From: Paractinoplanes pyxinae
GTDB taxonomy: Bacteria > Actinomycetota > Actinomycetes > Mycobacteriales > Micromonosporaceae
Assembly (NCBI RefSeq): GCF_026626335.1
Contig: NZ_JAPNTZ010000003.1
Location: forward strand, 645,808 to 709,807
DNA length: 64,000 nucleotides
Reading direction: 5' to 3'
Both the position numbers and the translations under genes were made by a program. This document shows, in pieces, positions 1 through 9,030 of this stretch; position 1 is the stretch's first letter; every line of letters begins with the position of its first letter. A model generated the notes under the pieces. It saw only the letters and a program-made list of their open reading frames with translations, was not told where the DNA came from and did no database searches.

Positions 1-2
1 GC

Positions 3-488
3 TCTTCGGTGGGTTCCACCGTAAGTGACAAGGCGTCGTCGGTCGGCAGCTCCGTGAGCGACACGGCGTCGTCCGTGGGCAGCACGGTCAGCGACAAGGC
101 GTCCCAGGTCAGCGACGTCGCGAGCGAGAAGGCGCACCAGGCGGCCGACGCCGTGCGCAGCGCGCCGCAGGCGGTCACCGCGCAGACCCAGGGCAACCCG
201 CTCGCGGCCGGCATCATCGCCTTCGGCGTGGGCCTGCTCGCCTCGACCCTGATCCCGGTCACCGACGCCGAGAAGCGTGCCGGCGCCCAGATCAAGGAGA
301 ACAGCGGCGAGCTGACCGAGAAGGTCAAGGACGTCGCCACCGAGATGAAGGACGACCTCGCGGGCACCGCCCAGGAGGCGGTCGGCCAGGTCAAGCAGAC
401 CGCGCAGGAGGCCGTGCAGACGACCAAGGACACCGCGCAGTCCAACGCGCAGGACGTGAAGGAGCAGGCCAAGTCGGCCGCTTCCTGA
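3..488 (+). CDS. Amphipathic repeat protein with one hydrophobic segment (5' truncated)
   Basis: The reading frame is open to the window edge (Ser-Ser codons precede the first GTG at 9), so the N-terminus is probably missing. The visible part begins with near-repeats of SSVGSxVSDxA, continues with Ala/Lys/Glu/Gln-rich helix, has one hydrophobic stretch of about 20 residues (GNPLAAGIIAFGVGLLAST, roughly residues 62-82 counted from 9) and ends in a charged helix with many TAQEAV/TKDTAQ-type repeats. This layout resembles DUF3618-type and apolipoprotein-like membrane-associated proteins of actinobacteria. No catalytic motif is visible. A strong hairpin follows directly after the stop. Confidence 0.6.
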   Translation, partial: SSVGSTVSDKASSVGSSVSDTASSVGSTVSDKASQVSDVASEKAHQAADAVRSAPQAVTAQTQGNPLAAGIIAFGVGLLASTLIPVTDAEKRAGAQIKENSGELTEKVKDVATEMKDDLAGTAQEAVGQVKQTAQEAVQTTKDTAQSNAQDVKEQAKSAAS

Positions 489-500
489 TCCTCCGCGAGT

Positions 501-532
501 TTCGAGCCGGTCCCCACGGGGACCGGCTCGAA
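501..532 (+). terminator. Strong hairpin terminator
   Basis: Perfect inverted repeat: the arm TTCGAGCCGGTCCC at 501-514 pairs with its complement ending at 532, leaving a 4-nt loop. It lies 13 nt after the stop at 488. It has no long U tract, as is usual in high-GC actinobacteria. Confidence 0.75.
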
Positions 533-570
533 GGCGTTTGTGGTGGTTCGTGCGGGGAAGCTCAACGAGT

Positions 571-1518
571 ATGAAACTCGGATACAAGCTGGCCGCGGAG
601 GCCTTCGGACCCAAGGAACTGATCCGCCAGGCGGTCCGCGCCGAGCAGGCCGGATTCGACTTCGTCGAGATCAGCGACCACTACCACCCGTGGCTCGACG
701 TGCAGGGCCACTCGCCGTTCGCGTGGAACGTGCTGAGCGCGATCGCCATGAAGACCGACCAGCTCGGCCTGGCCACGGGCGTCACCTGCCCGACCGTGCG
801 CTACCACCCGGCGATCATCGCGCAGGCCGCGGCGACACTGGCGATCATCTCGGACGACCGGTTCACGCTGGGCATCGGCGCCGGCGAGCGCCTCAACGAG
901 CACGTCGTCGGCCAGGGTTTCCCCAGCGTGCGCGGGCGCCACGAGCGCCTGGTGGAGGCCCTCGACATCATCAACCTGCTGTGGCAGGGCGGCTATCAGT
1001 CGTACGAGGGAAAGCATTTGCAGTTGGAAGACGCGCAGGTGTTCGACCTGCCGTCGAAGCTGCCGGTCATCGCCGTCGCCGCCGGTGGCAAGCAGGCCGC
1101 CGAACTGGCCGCGACCCACGGCACGGGCCTGTTCGCGACCGAGCCGCGGGCCGACCTGGTCGAGACGTTCACCGGCGCCGGAGGCAACGGCCCGAAGTAC
1201 GCGGAGGCGTCGGTGGCCTGGGCGCCCTCGAAGGACGAGGCCGTGAAGGCCGCGCACGAGACCACGAGGTGGGCACTGACCGGCTGGAAGGTGATGTCGG
1301 AGCTGCCCAACCCGGTCAACTTCGAGGCCGCCGCGGCGACCGTGCGGCCGGAGGACATCGCCGAGCAGTTCGCGGTCGGACCCGACCCCGAGCCGTACGT
1401 GAAGATGGTCGGCGAGTACAAGGACGCCGGATACGACCACATCGTGCTGATGAACGCCGGTCCCGACCCCGACGGCTTCATCGACTTCTTCGCCAAAGAA
1501 CTGAAGGGTCACCTGTAA
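571..1518 (+). CDS. LLM-class F420-dependent oxidoreductase
   Basis: A 315-residue luciferase-like (TIM-barrel) flavin/F420 oxidoreductase. The N-terminus MKLGYKLAAEAFGPKELI, the segment EISDHYHPW and the later GIGAGERLNEHV are typical of the F420-dependent glucose-6-phosphate dehydrogenase-like subgroup (TIGR03557 type). These enzymes move hydride between reduced F420 and a small substrate in the cytoplasm; the substrate cannot be read from sequence. I chose ATG 571 because GGGGAAG lies 10 nt upstream and family homology begins there, although the frame is open from 538. It is a single gene between a terminator and a separately promoted glycosyltransferase. Confidence 0.85.
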   Translation: MKLGYKLAAEAFGPKELIRQAVRAEQAGFDFVEISDHYHPWLDVQGHSPFAWNVLSAIAMKTDQLGLATGVTCPTVRYHPAIIAQAAATLAIISDDRFTLGIGAGERLNEHVVGQGFPSVRGRHERLVEALDIINLLWQGGYQSYEGKHLQLEDAQVFDLPSKLPVIAVAAGGKQAAELAATHGTGLFATEPRADLVETFTGAGGNGPKYAEASVAWAPSKDEAVKAAHETTRWALTGWKVMSELPNPVNFEAAAATVRPEDIAEQFAVGPDPEPYVKMVGEYKDAGYDHIVLMNAGPDPDGFIDFFAKELKGHL

Positions 1519-1545
1519 GAGGCGCTTGCGCGGGGGTCAGCGGGG

Positions 1546-1551
1546 TATAGG
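1546..1551 (+). promoter_or_regulatory. -10-like element, leaderless start of the GT2 gene
   Basis: TATAGG lies 8 nt before GTG 1560 and no Shine-Dalgarno sequence is present, which fits a leaderless transcript. No convincing -35 element is visible. Confidence 0.4.
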
Positions 1552-1559
1552 CGATCTTC

Positions 1560-2405
1560 GTGACGCTGACCCCCCAGTACTACGGCACCGAGATCGAGAC
1601 CGACGAGGTGACCGTCGTGGTCGCGACCCGGAACCGGGCCGACCGCCTGATCGAGACGTTTCCGCACCACCGGGCCCGCACGATCCTGGTCGACAACGCC
1701 TCGGACACGCCGCAGCCGCTGTTCCCGGGCGTCGACGTGGTGCGCCTGCCCGCGAACATGGGAGCGGCGGCGCGCAACGTGGGAGTTCAGCGGGCCCGTA
1801 CGCCGTACGTGGCCTTCGCCGACGACGATTCCTACTGGACGCCCGGATCGCTGGCCCGGGCGGCCGCGCTGATGCGCGAGCATCCCCGGGCGGCGCTGCT
1901 GGCGGCGAAGGTACTGGTCGGCGAGTCGGGCCGGGTCGATCCGGTCTCGCGTGAGATGGCTGCTTCGCCCCTGGGTACGCCGGTGGGCGCGGCCGGGCCA
2001 TCGGTGCTCGGGTTCCTCGCCTGCTCGATCATCGTGCGGCGGGACGCCTTTCTGGCGGCCGGCGGGTTCGAGCCGCGGCTTTTCGTGTACGGCGAGGAAG
2101 CGCTGCTGGCGATGGACCTCGCAGCGGCGGGGCACGAATTGTCGTACGTGGACGAGCTGGTTGTCCGGCACCTGCCGCTGCCTTCGGGGCGGGACAACGG
2201 GGCGCGCGCCCGTGTCGAGACACGGAACCGCGTGCTGACAGCTATGTTGCGGCGGCCTATGCCTGTGGTGCGGCGCACTTTGGCTGGGGCGTGGCGTGAG
2301 AACCCGGGTGGCGCACGTGATGCGTTGCGGCAGGCGGGTTGGGCTTGGCGGCAGCGGCGTGCGCTGCCGCCGCAGGTCGAGGAGGACCTGCGGCGGCTGA
2401 GCTGA
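1560..2405 (+). CDS. Family 2 glycosyltransferase
   Basis: A 281-residue GT-A fold transferase. An N-terminal beta strand (VTVVVATRNRADRL, about residues 17-30) is followed by NMGAAARNVGV and the metal-binding acidic motif ADDDSYW (about residues 89-95). A second conserved block (FVYGEEALLAMDLAAAG, about 175-190) supplies the acidic residues of the acceptor side. It probably moves a sugar from a nucleotide donor to a surface glycan, and it may serve the glycan operon that starts 1.5 kb downstream. The C-terminus is basic and has no membrane segment. The gene ends one base before the end of the convergent aldehyde dehydrogenase gene. Confidence 0.8.
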   Translation: MTLTPQYYGTEIETDEVTVVVATRNRADRLIETFPHHRARTILVDNASDTPQPLFPGVDVVRLPANMGAAARNVGVQRARTPYVAFADDDSYWTPGSLARAAALMREHPRAALLAAKVLVGESGRVDPVSREMAASPLGTPVGAAGPSVLGFLACSIIVRRDAFLAAGGFEPRLFVYGEEALLAMDLAAAGHELSYVDELVVRHLPLPSGRDNGARARVETRNRVLTAMLRRPMPVVRRTLAGAWRENPGGARDALRQAGWAWRQRRALPPQVEEDLRRLS

Positions 2406-3812
2406 TCACCAGCCGGTCGGCGGGGCTTCGATGTGTACGGCCTTGGTGGCCGTCATCTCGTCCAGGAGCTCAGGGCCGTAACCGAACCCCTGGCCACTGC
2501 CCCCGCGCGGGTGGGCCGCCCCGCCCGGCGCGCCGCCGAACACCGCGTTGACCTTCACCGTTCCGGCCGGCAACCGCCGCCACGCCTGCTGCGCATTGCT
2601 CATCGACGCGGTCAGCACCGTGGCGGCCAGGCCGTACGGCGAGTCAGCCGCCCGCGACAAAGCCTCGTCGAACGAGTCGACCGTCACGACCGGCGCGACC
2701 GGGCCGAACGTCTCTTCGCGGACGACGGCCATCTCGTCGGTGCAGTCGGCCAGCACGGTCGGTGGGTAGTAGGAACCGGGGCCGGCGGGGGCCGATCCAC
2801 CCCGCAGCGCCCGCGCTCCGGCCTTCACCGCCTGCTGCACCTGCTCGTCCACGGCGTCGCGCATCCGCTTGTCGACCATCGGGCCGATCTGCGGCGCCCA
2901 GTTGTCGGCCTCGGCCGCCAGGGCCTCGACGAACGCGTCGGCCACCTCGCGGTGCACGTAGATGCGTTCGACGGCCACGCAGATCTGCCCGGAGTTGACG
3001 AACGAGCCCAGCGCCGCCTGCGAGGCCGCCCAGGCCGGGTCGACGCCGGCGTCCACGATCAGCGGGTCGCTGCCGCCGTTCTCGAGCAGAGCCTTGGCGC
3101 CGGTGCGGGCGCACGCGGCGGCGATCGATCGGCCGGTCGCGGTCGAGCCGACCTGGGCCACCACGTCGACCGGGGCGGCGGCCAGCGCGGCGCCGACCTG
3201 GCCGTCGCCGTTGAGCAGGTTGAGCACGCCGGCCGGGAAGTGCGGGGCGAGCAGCTGGGCCAGGCGCCAGCCGGTGGCGGGGGTGCGCTCGCTGGGCTTG
3301 TAGACGACCGTGTTGCCGGTGACCAGGGCCGCGCCGAGCAGACCGCACGACACCGCGACCGGGTCGTTCCAGGGGGTGATCACGGCGACCACCCCGCGCG
3401 GGCCGTACGCCATGAGGTCGATCGCCTCGTCGTTGCCGGCCAGGGTGCGGCCGCGGTGGGTGGGGCCCAGTTCGGCGTACTGCCGCAGCGTGCCCACCCC
3501 GGCCAGGATCGACTCGCGGGCGCCGTCGACCGGCTTGCCCATCTCGGCCGTCATGATCTCGGCCAGCTCGCCGGCGGCCTCCTCGACGGCGGTCGCGGCC
3601 GCGTGCAGGGCGGCGGCGCGGGCGGCGGGCGCGGTCGCCGCCCACGGCGCGGCGGCTTTCCGCGCGGCCTGCACGGCCTTTTCCACGTCGGGCTCACCGG
3701 AAATACGCACGGTGGTCACCGGAGTGTCATCCGAAGGGTTGATAACGGTCAGGGTCCGGCCCGAGTTGCCCGGGTTCCAGGCGCCGTCAACGTATTGCTC
3801 CACGTCGTACAT
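2406..3812 (-). CDS. NAD(P)-dependent aldehyde dehydrogenase
   Basis: A 468-residue member of the ALDH superfamily, which oxidises aldehydes to acids in the cytoplasm. Visible signatures are the oxyanion Asn in PWNDP, the cofactor-binding KPSERTP, the general-base Glu in LLENGGSDP (usually ELGG; here Asn replaces Leu, but Glu is kept) and the catalytic Cys in NSGQICVAVERIYV. A glycine-rich loop near the C-terminus (GGAPGGAAHPRGGSGQGF) is longer than usual. I chose the start MYDVEQYVDG at 3812, although the frame is open 11 codons further. It is transcribed divergently from the glycan operon across about 130 bp. The substrate is unknown; the sequence most resembles aldehyde dehydrogenases of amino-aldehyde or semialdehyde type. 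Confidence 0.85.
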   Translation of the reverse strand: MYDVEQYVDGAWNPGNSGRTLTVINPSDDTPVTTVRISGEPDVEKAVQAARKAAAPWAATAPAARAAALHAAATAVEEAAGELAEIMTAEMGKPVDGARESILAGVGTLRQYAELGPTHRGRTLAGNDEAIDLMAYGPRGVVAVITPWNDPVAVSCGLLGAALVTGNTVVYKPSERTPATGWRLAQLLAPHFPAGVLNLLNGDGQVGAALAAAPVDVVAQVGSTATGRSIAAACARTGAKALLENGGSDPLIVDAGVDPAWAASQAALGSFVNSGQICVAVERIYVHREVADAFVEALAAEADNWAPQIGPMVDKRMRDAVDEQVQQAVKAGARALRGGSAPAGPGSYYPPTVLADCTDEMAVVREETFGPVAPVVTVDSFDEALSRAADSPYGLAATVLTASMSNAQQAWRRLPAGTVKVNAVFGGAPGGAAHPRGGSGQGFGYGPELLDEMTATKAVHIEAPPTGW

Positions 3813-3943
3813 GGTCGGGCGCTTGCCCCACGGCAAAGAAAACAAACACGGTTATCAGTGCAGCTCACGCCGTCGGGAATTTTATTTGCAGGAAGTCAAC
3901 GATCTTGGGAGTAAGCGCGGGATAGCCGGGTATCCGGCGCGCC

Positions 3944-5614
3944 ATGCGAGTCCTGGGAATCAACGCGATCTTCCATGATCCGGCCGCGGCGCTGATCGTC
4001 GACGGTCAGGTCGTGGCGGCGGCCGAGGAGGAGCGGTTCAGCCGCCGCAAGCACGGCAAGCGCCCGGTTCCCTTCTCGGCCTGGGAGCTGCCCGAACTGG
4101 CGGCCGCCTGGTGCCTCGAGGAGGCCGGACTGCGCCCGGACGACCTGGACGCGGTCGCCTACTCCTTCGACCCCGGCCTGAGCCGCGACGCCGAGAGCCT
4201 GGGCCTGGCCGACCCGTGGGACCACCTGCGCGTCGACTACGCGCGGCGGGCCCCGCAGTTCCTGGCCGCGGCGCTGCCCGGGCTCGACCCGGAGCAGGTG
4301 CGGTTCGTGCCGCACCACGTCGCGCACGCCGCCTCGGCCGGCCTGTCGGTGCCCGAGGACAGCGCGGTGCTGGTGCTCGACGGGCGCGGTGAGGTGGCCA
4401 GCCACCTGGCCGGTGCCTTCCGCGGCGGCGAGCTCGAAGTGCTCAAGAGCCAGGAGCTGCCGCACTCGCTGGGGCTGCTCTACGAGGACCTGACGCGCCA
4501 CCTGGGCTTCATGCACTCGAGCGACGAGTACAAGGTGATGGCGCTGGCCTCGTACGGGAAACCGAAGTTCCTCAACCTGCTGCGGGAGCTCGTCCGGCCC
4601 ACCGAGGACGGCGGCTTCGTCGTCGAGCGCATCGACTGGGCCGCCCTCGCGAAGGCGCGCACGGCCGACGGCGAGATGACCGAGGCCCACGCCGACCTGG
4701 CCTCCAGCGTGCAGGTGCGGCTCGAGGAAGTGCTGCTCGACCTGGCCCGATGGACGTTCGAGGCCTCCGGCGGCACGCTGAAGACGCTGACCATGGCCGG
4801 TGGCACCGCCCTGAACTGCGTGGCCAACGCCCGGATCGCGGCCGAGGGCCCGTACGAGCGGGTCTGGGTGCAGCCGGCCGCCGGCGACTCCGGCACCGCG
4901 CTCGGCGCCGCCCTGGCCGTCCATGGCAAGAACATCCCGTTCGGCACCGCCGCGCTGGGCCGGGGCTGGTCCGACGACGAGCTGGAAGCGGAGCTGAAGC
5001 GGGCTGCGCTGCCCTACACCCGGCCCGAGTCCATCGCGGCCGAGGCGGCCAAGGTGCTCGCCGACAACGGGATCATCGCCTGGTACCAGGGGCGCAGCGA
5101 GTACGGCCCGCGCGCGCTGGGCCACCGGTCGCTGCTGGCCCACCCCGGTGACCAGGACACGCAGACCCGGATGAACAACGTCAAGGGCCGCGAGCAGTTC
5201 CGCCCGATCGCGCCGATGGTGCGGGCCGAGCGGTTCGGCGACATCTTCGAAGGCGTCTACCCGAGCCCGTACATGCTCTTCGTGCACCAGGTGAAACCGG
5301 AGTGGAAGGACCGCATCCCGGCGGTCACCCACGTCGACGGCACCGCCCGCGTGCAGACCGTGCACACCGAGACCGAGCCGCTGGTGGCCGAGATGCTGGC
5401 CGAGTTCGAGCGGCTGACCGGGCTGCCGGTGGTGGTCAACACGTCGCTCAACACGGCTGGGCGGCCCATGGTCGACACGCCGCGCGAGGCCATGGAGCTG
5501 TTCGGCTCGGCGCCGGTCGACCTGCTGGCGATCGGGCCGTTCGCGGTGCACCGCGCGAAGGCGTTCGGCGCGGACGCGCGAGGTGTCGTCGCCGAGCAGG
5601 CGGAACGCGCGTGA
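3944..5614 (+). CDS. NodU/CmcH-family O-carbamoyltransferase
   Basis: A 556-residue carbamoyltransferase of the NodU/CmcH/TobZ family. It activates carbamoyl phosphate with ATP at a Kae1-like domain and then carbamoylates a hydroxyl group. The N-terminal domain shows the family opening VLGINAIFHDPAAALIVDG and the metal-binding PHHVAHAAS (about residues 125-133), then SDEYKVMALASYG. The C-terminal domain begins near GRSEYGPRALGHRSLLAHP (about residue 385) and includes REQFRPIAPMV and VVNTSLNTAGRPMVDTP. It is the first gene of a long overlapping operon. A 5-bp-stem hairpin (GCCGG/CCGGC, 3925-3938) sits where a ribosome binding site would be. In context the target is probably a sugar of the glycan or its precursor; that is inference. 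Confidence 0.85.
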   Translation: MRVLGINAIFHDPAAALIVDGQVVAAAEEERFSRRKHGKRPVPFSAWELPELAAAWCLEEAGLRPDDLDAVAYSFDPGLSRDAESLGLADPWDHLRVDYARRAPQFLAAALPGLDPEQVRFVPHHVAHAASAGLSVPEDSAVLVLDGRGEVASHLAGAFRGGELEVLKSQELPHSLGLLYEDLTRHLGFMHSSDEYKVMALASYGKPKFLNLLRELVRPTEDGGFVVERIDWAALAKARTADGEMTEAHADLASSVQVRLEEVLLDLARWTFEASGGTLKTLTMAGGTALNCVANARIAAEGPYERVWVQPAAGDSGTALGAALAVHGKNIPFGTAALGRGWSDDELEAELKRAALPYTRPESIAAEAAKVLADNGIIAWYQGRSEYGPRALGHRSLLAHPGDQDTQTRMNNVKGREQFRPIAPMVRAERFGDIFEGVYPSPYMLFVHQVKPEWKDRIPAVTHVDGTARVQTVHTETEPLVAEMLAEFERLTGLPVVVNTSLNTAGRPMVDTPREAMELFGSAPVDLLAIGPFAVHRAKAFGADARGVVAEQAERA

Positions 5615-6552
5615 CCGTCACCGTCGTGGTGCCGACGCTCGGCCGTCCGAGCCTGGACGTCCTGCTCGCCGCGCTGGCTGCGGGCGTGGCCGAGCACGAC
5701 CTCGAGCTGCTGGTGGTGGACGACCGGCCGGGCAATCCGCCGGCGCTGGACGTCGAGGCCAAGGTCCTCACCGGACCGGCCCGGGGTCCGGCGGCGGCGC
5801 GCAACGTGGGCTGGCGGGCGGCCCGGCACGACTGGGTCGCCTTCCTCGACGACGACGTGGTGCCCGATCCGGACTGGGCCGACCGCCTGGTGCTGGATCT
5901 GGCCGCGGCCGGTTCCGAGGTGGGCGGCGTGCAGGGCGTGCTGCGGGTGCCGCTGCCGGACGACCGGCGGCCGACCGACTGGGAGCGGGTGACGGCCGGG
6001 CTGGCCGACGGGGCCTGGATCACCGCCGACATGGCCTACCGCCGCGAGGCGCTGGAGCGGTGCGGCGGCTTCGACGAGCGCCTGCCGCGGGCCTTCCGCG
6101 AGGATGCCGAACTGGCTTATCGCGTACGGCGTGAGGGCTGGACCCTGCAGCGGGGCAACCGCCGTGTCACCCACCCGGTGCGGCCCGAGAGCACGTGGGT
6201 CAGCGTCCGCACCCAGCGCGGCAACGCCGACGACGCCCTGCTCCGCCGCCTCTACGGCCCCGAGTGGCGGGAGCTGCTGGAGATCCCGCCCGGCCGCCGC
6301 CCCCGGCACCTGGCCGTCACCGTCGCCGGCCTCACCGCGCTGGCCGCCGCGGCCGCCCGCCGCCCCCGGCTGGCCGCACTGGCCGGGCTGGCCTGGGCGG
6401 CCGGCACCGCCGAGTTCGCCGCGGCCCGCATCGCGCCCGGCCCCCGCGACGCCCGCGAGGTGGGCACGATGCTGGTCACCAGCGCGGTCATCCCGCCGGT
6501 GGCGACCCTGCACTATCTGCGCGGCTGGTGGCGGTGGCGCGCCCGTGGCTGA
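5611..6552 (+). CDS. Family 2 glycosyltransferase with C-terminal hydrophobic region
   Basis: A 313-residue GT2 protein starting with GTG 5611, which overlaps the preceding stop by 4 nt (GTGA). The GT-A core runs to about residue 215: VTVVVPTLGRPSLDVLL, GPAAARNVGWRAA, the metal site FLDDDVVPDPDW and the acceptor-side block CGGFDERLPRAFREDAELAYRVR. The C-terminal third (about 225-300) is Ala/Leu-rich and could form two membrane helices, suggesting transfer onto a lipid-linked acceptor at the inner face of the membrane. Confidence 0.85.
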   Translation: MTVTVVVPTLGRPSLDVLLAALAAGVAEHDLELLVVDDRPGNPPALDVEAKVLTGPARGPAAARNVGWRAARHDWVAFLDDDVVPDPDWADRLVLDLAAAGSEVGGVQGVLRVPLPDDRRPTDWERVTAGLADGAWITADMAYRREALERCGGFDERLPRAFREDAELAYRVRREGWTLQRGNRRVTHPVRPESTWVSVRTQRGNADDALLRRLYGPEWRELLEIPPGRRPRHLAVTVAGLTALAAAAARRPRLAALAGLAWAAGTAEFAAARIAPGPRDAREVGTMLVTSAVIPPVATLHYLRGWWRWRARG

Positions 6553-8107
6553 GCTGTTCGAGGCGGTGCTGTTCGACCGGGACGGCACGCTCATTGTCGA
6601 CGTGCCCTACAACGGCGACCCGGCGCTGGTCGAGCCGATGCCGGGGGCCCGCGAGGCGCTGGACCGGCTGCGCGCGGCCGGGCTGCGGATCGGGGTCGTC
6701 ACCAACCAGTCGGGGCTGGCCCGGGGCCGGTTCACCGCCGAGCAGCTGGACGCGGTCAACGCCCGGGTCGAGCAGTTGCTGGGCCCGTTCGACGACTGGC
6801 AGATCTGCCCGCACGACGAGACGGCCGGGTGCCGTTGCCGCAAGCCCGCGCCGGGCATGGTCGTCGCCGCCGCCGAGGCGCTGGGCACCACCCCGGCCCG
6901 CTGCGTGATGATCGGCGACATCGGACGCGACGCCGAGGCCGCCCAGGCCGCCGGGGCCGCCGCCATCCTCGTGCCGACGCCGGTCACGCTGCCCGCCGAG
7001 GTCGCCGCCGCCCCGGCCGTCGCGCCCACCATCTCAGCCGCCGCGGATCTGATCCTTCAGCGGGAAGCTCTGGTGGCTCCGGTCGCGCGGTCGGCGGCCG
7101 CCGGAAATGTCCTGGTTGTTCGGTCCGACTCGGCCGGCGATGTGCTGGTCACCGGGCCGGCGATCCGGGCGGTCGCGGCCGGCGCCGAGCGGGTGACCAT
7201 GCTGTGCGGCCCGCGCGGGCGCAGTGCCGCCGAGCTGCTGCCGGGGGTCGACGAGATCATCGAGTGGCGGCTGCCCTGGATCGATGCGCAGCCCGGGCCG
7301 GTGGAAGGCATGGAGGAGCTGGTCGCGCTCCTGCGGTCGAAGAAGATCGACGAGGCGGTGGTGTTCACCTCGTTCCACCAGTCGGCCCTCCCGCTGGCGC
7401 TGCTCATGCGGATGGCCGGCATCGGCCGGATCACCGCGATCAGCGAGGACTACCCCGGTTCCCTGCTCGACGTGCGCCACCGCGGCGTACCGGTGGGCCT
7501 GCCCGAACCCGAGCGGGCGCGCAGCGTCGCCGCGGCCGCCGGTTTCGCCCTTCCCCCGGGCGACGACGGCCGCCTACGGGTCACCGCCGCCCCGGCGGAA
7601 CGGGGCGACTACGTCGTCGTCCACCCGGGAGCGAGCTGCGAGGCCCGCTCCTGCCCGCCCGAGACCCTGCGCCGGATCGTGGCCGCGCTGGCCGGGGCCG
7701 GCCACCGCGTGCTGATCACCGGCGGTCCCGACGAGCGCCACCTGGCCGCGTACGTCGCCGGGGACACCGCCGATCAGGTCGGCCGCACCTCGATGCCCGA
7801 GCTGGCCACGCTGCTGGCCGGCGCGCGGGCCCTGATCGTGGCCAACACCGGCCCGGCCCACCTGGCCGCCGCCGTGGGAACTCCCGTCGTCAGCCTCTAC
7901 GCCCCCACCGTCCCGTACGGCCAATGGGGTCCCTACCGCGTCCCGAACATCCGCCTCGGCGACGCCGCCGCGCCCTGCCGCGACAGCCGGGCCACCACCT
8001 GCCCGATCGACGGCCATCCCTGCCTGTCCACCATCGAACCGGCCGAGGTGGTGGCCGCCGTCGCACGGCTGACCACCCCGGCCGAGATTGCCGAGGCCGC
8101 CGCGTGA
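6545..8107 (+). CDS. GmhB-like HAD phosphatase fused to GT9 heptosyltransferase-like domain
   Basis: A 520-residue two-domain protein starting at GTG 6545 (8-nt overlap with the gene before). Residues about 1-175 are a HAD-IIIA phosphatase of the GmhB/HisB type: nucleophile motif FDRDGTLIVD, TNQSG, the zinc-type motif CPHDETAGCRCRKPAPGM and MIGDIGRDAEAA. Residues about 185-510 are a GT9 domain: LVVRSDSAGDVLVTGPAIRA, HPGASCEA and NTGPAHLAAAVGTPVVSLY, as in ADP-heptose transferases. The pathway known from Gram-negatives needs GmhB to remove the 7-phosphate of heptose 1,7-bisphosphate, and GmhA and HldE are encoded downstream. Fusion of the phosphatase to a transferase is unusual. Confidence 0.85.
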   Translation: MAELFEAVLFDRDGTLIVDVPYNGDPALVEPMPGAREALDRLRAAGLRIGVVTNQSGLARGRFTAEQLDAVNARVEQLLGPFDDWQICPHDETAGCRCRKPAPGMVVAAAEALGTTPARCVMIGDIGRDAEAAQAAGAAAILVPTPVTLPAEVAAAPAVAPTISAAADLILQREALVAPVARSAAAGNVLVVRSDSAGDVLVTGPAIRAVAAGAERVTMLCGPRGRSAAELLPGVDEIIEWRLPWIDAQPGPVEGMEELVALLRSKKIDEAVVFTSFHQSALPLALLMRMAGIGRITAISEDYPGSLLDVRHRGVPVGLPEPERARSVAAAAGFALPPGDDGRLRVTAAPAERGDYVVVHPGASCEARSCPPETLRRIVAALAGAGHRVLITGGPDERHLAAYVAGDTADQVGRTSMPELATLLAGARALIVANTGPAHLAAAVGTPVVSLYAPTVPYGQWGPYRVPNIRLGDAAAPCRDSRATTCPIDGHPCLSTIEPAEVVAAVARLTTPAEIAEAAA

Positions 8108-9030
8108 ACATCCTGCTCTGGCACGTGCACGGCTCCTGGACCACCTCGTTCGTCCAGGGCAAGCACCGCTACCTGATCCCCGTCAACGACGCCCGGGACG
8201 CCTGGGGGCGGGGCCGGGCCCAGACCTTCGACTGGCCCGCCACCGTGGAGGAGCTGCCGCTCGACGAGATCCACGACGTCGATGTGGCGATCGTCCAGCG
8301 GCCCGAAGAGCTCGAGCTGGTGCCCAAGGGCGTGCCGGTGATCTACGTCGAGCACAACACCCCCAAGGGCGACGTGCCGGTCAGCCGGCATCCCATGGCC
8401 GACCGGGACGACCTGATCGTGGCCCACGTGACCGACTTCAACGACCTTTTCTGGGACACCGGCGCCACCCGTACGACGGTGATCGAGCACGGCATCGTCG
8501 AGCCCCAGGCCCGCTGGACCGGCGAGCTGAAGAACTTCGCCGTGGTCACCAACGAGCCCGTACGGCGGCAGCGGGTGACCGGGACCGACCTGTTCGGCCG
8601 GTTCGCCGCGGTGGCCCCGCTGGACGTGTTCGGCATGGGCGTCGAAGGGCTCCGCAGCGAGCGGATCACCCCGTACGACGACCCGCCGCAGCACGAGATG
8701 CACCGGCTCGTGGCTCAGCGCCGGGCCTACCTGCACCTGTGCCGCTGGACCTCGCTCGGGCTGAGCCTGATCGAGGCCATGCAGATGGGCATGCCGGTCA
8801 TCGGCCTGGCCACCACCGAGGCGGTCGTCGCCGTGCCACCGGACGCCGGGGTGCTGGACACCCGCGTCGCCACATTGGTCGAGGCCGCGCACTGGCTGCT
8901 CGAGGACGACGCCGCGGCCGTGAGCCTCGGCGCCCGGGCCCGTCAGGTCGCCCTCGCCCGCTACGGGCTGGACCGGTTCCTCGCGGACTGGGACCGGCTG
9001 CTCGAGGAGGAAACATGCGCATCGCGATGA
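8104..9030 (+). CDS. GT-B fold glycosyltransferase (group 1-like)
   Basis: A 308-residue protein starting at GTG 8104 with a GTGA overlap. The N-terminus MNILLWHVHGSWTTSFVQG, the middle YVEHNTPKGDVP and the C-terminal LGLSLIEAMQMGMPVIGLA (about residues 218-236; Glu in the donor-binding position) are typical of GT-B retaining transferases. It is shorter than usual for the family because the N-terminal domain is compact. Position in the operon suggests it adds one sugar of the glycan. Confidence 0.75.
   Translation: MNILLWHVHGSWTTSFVQGKHRYLIPVNDARDAWGRGRAQTFDWPATVEELPLDEIHDVDVAIVQRPEELELVPKGVPVIYVEHNTPKGDVPVSRHPMADRDDLIVAHVTDFNDLFWDTGATRTTVIEHGIVEPQARWTGELKNFAVVTNEPVRRQRVTGTDLFGRFAAVAPLDVFGMGVEGLRSERITPYDDPPQHEMHRLVAQRRAYLHLCRWTSLGLSLIEAMQMGMPVIGLATTEAVVAVPPDAGVLDTRVATLVEAAHWLLEDDAAAVSLGARARQVALARYGLDRFLADWDRLLEEETCASR

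Noticed and set aside
3925..3938. Hairpin before the carbamoyltransferase start as a riboswitch
   Set aside because: Only a 5-bp stem with a 4-nt loop; too small to support a regulatory call, though it occupies the ribosome-site position.
3896..5551. 551-codon frame antisense to the carbamoyltransferase gene
   Set aside because: Shadow frame; His/Arg/Gly/Leu-rich without motifs, opposite a well-conserved enzyme.
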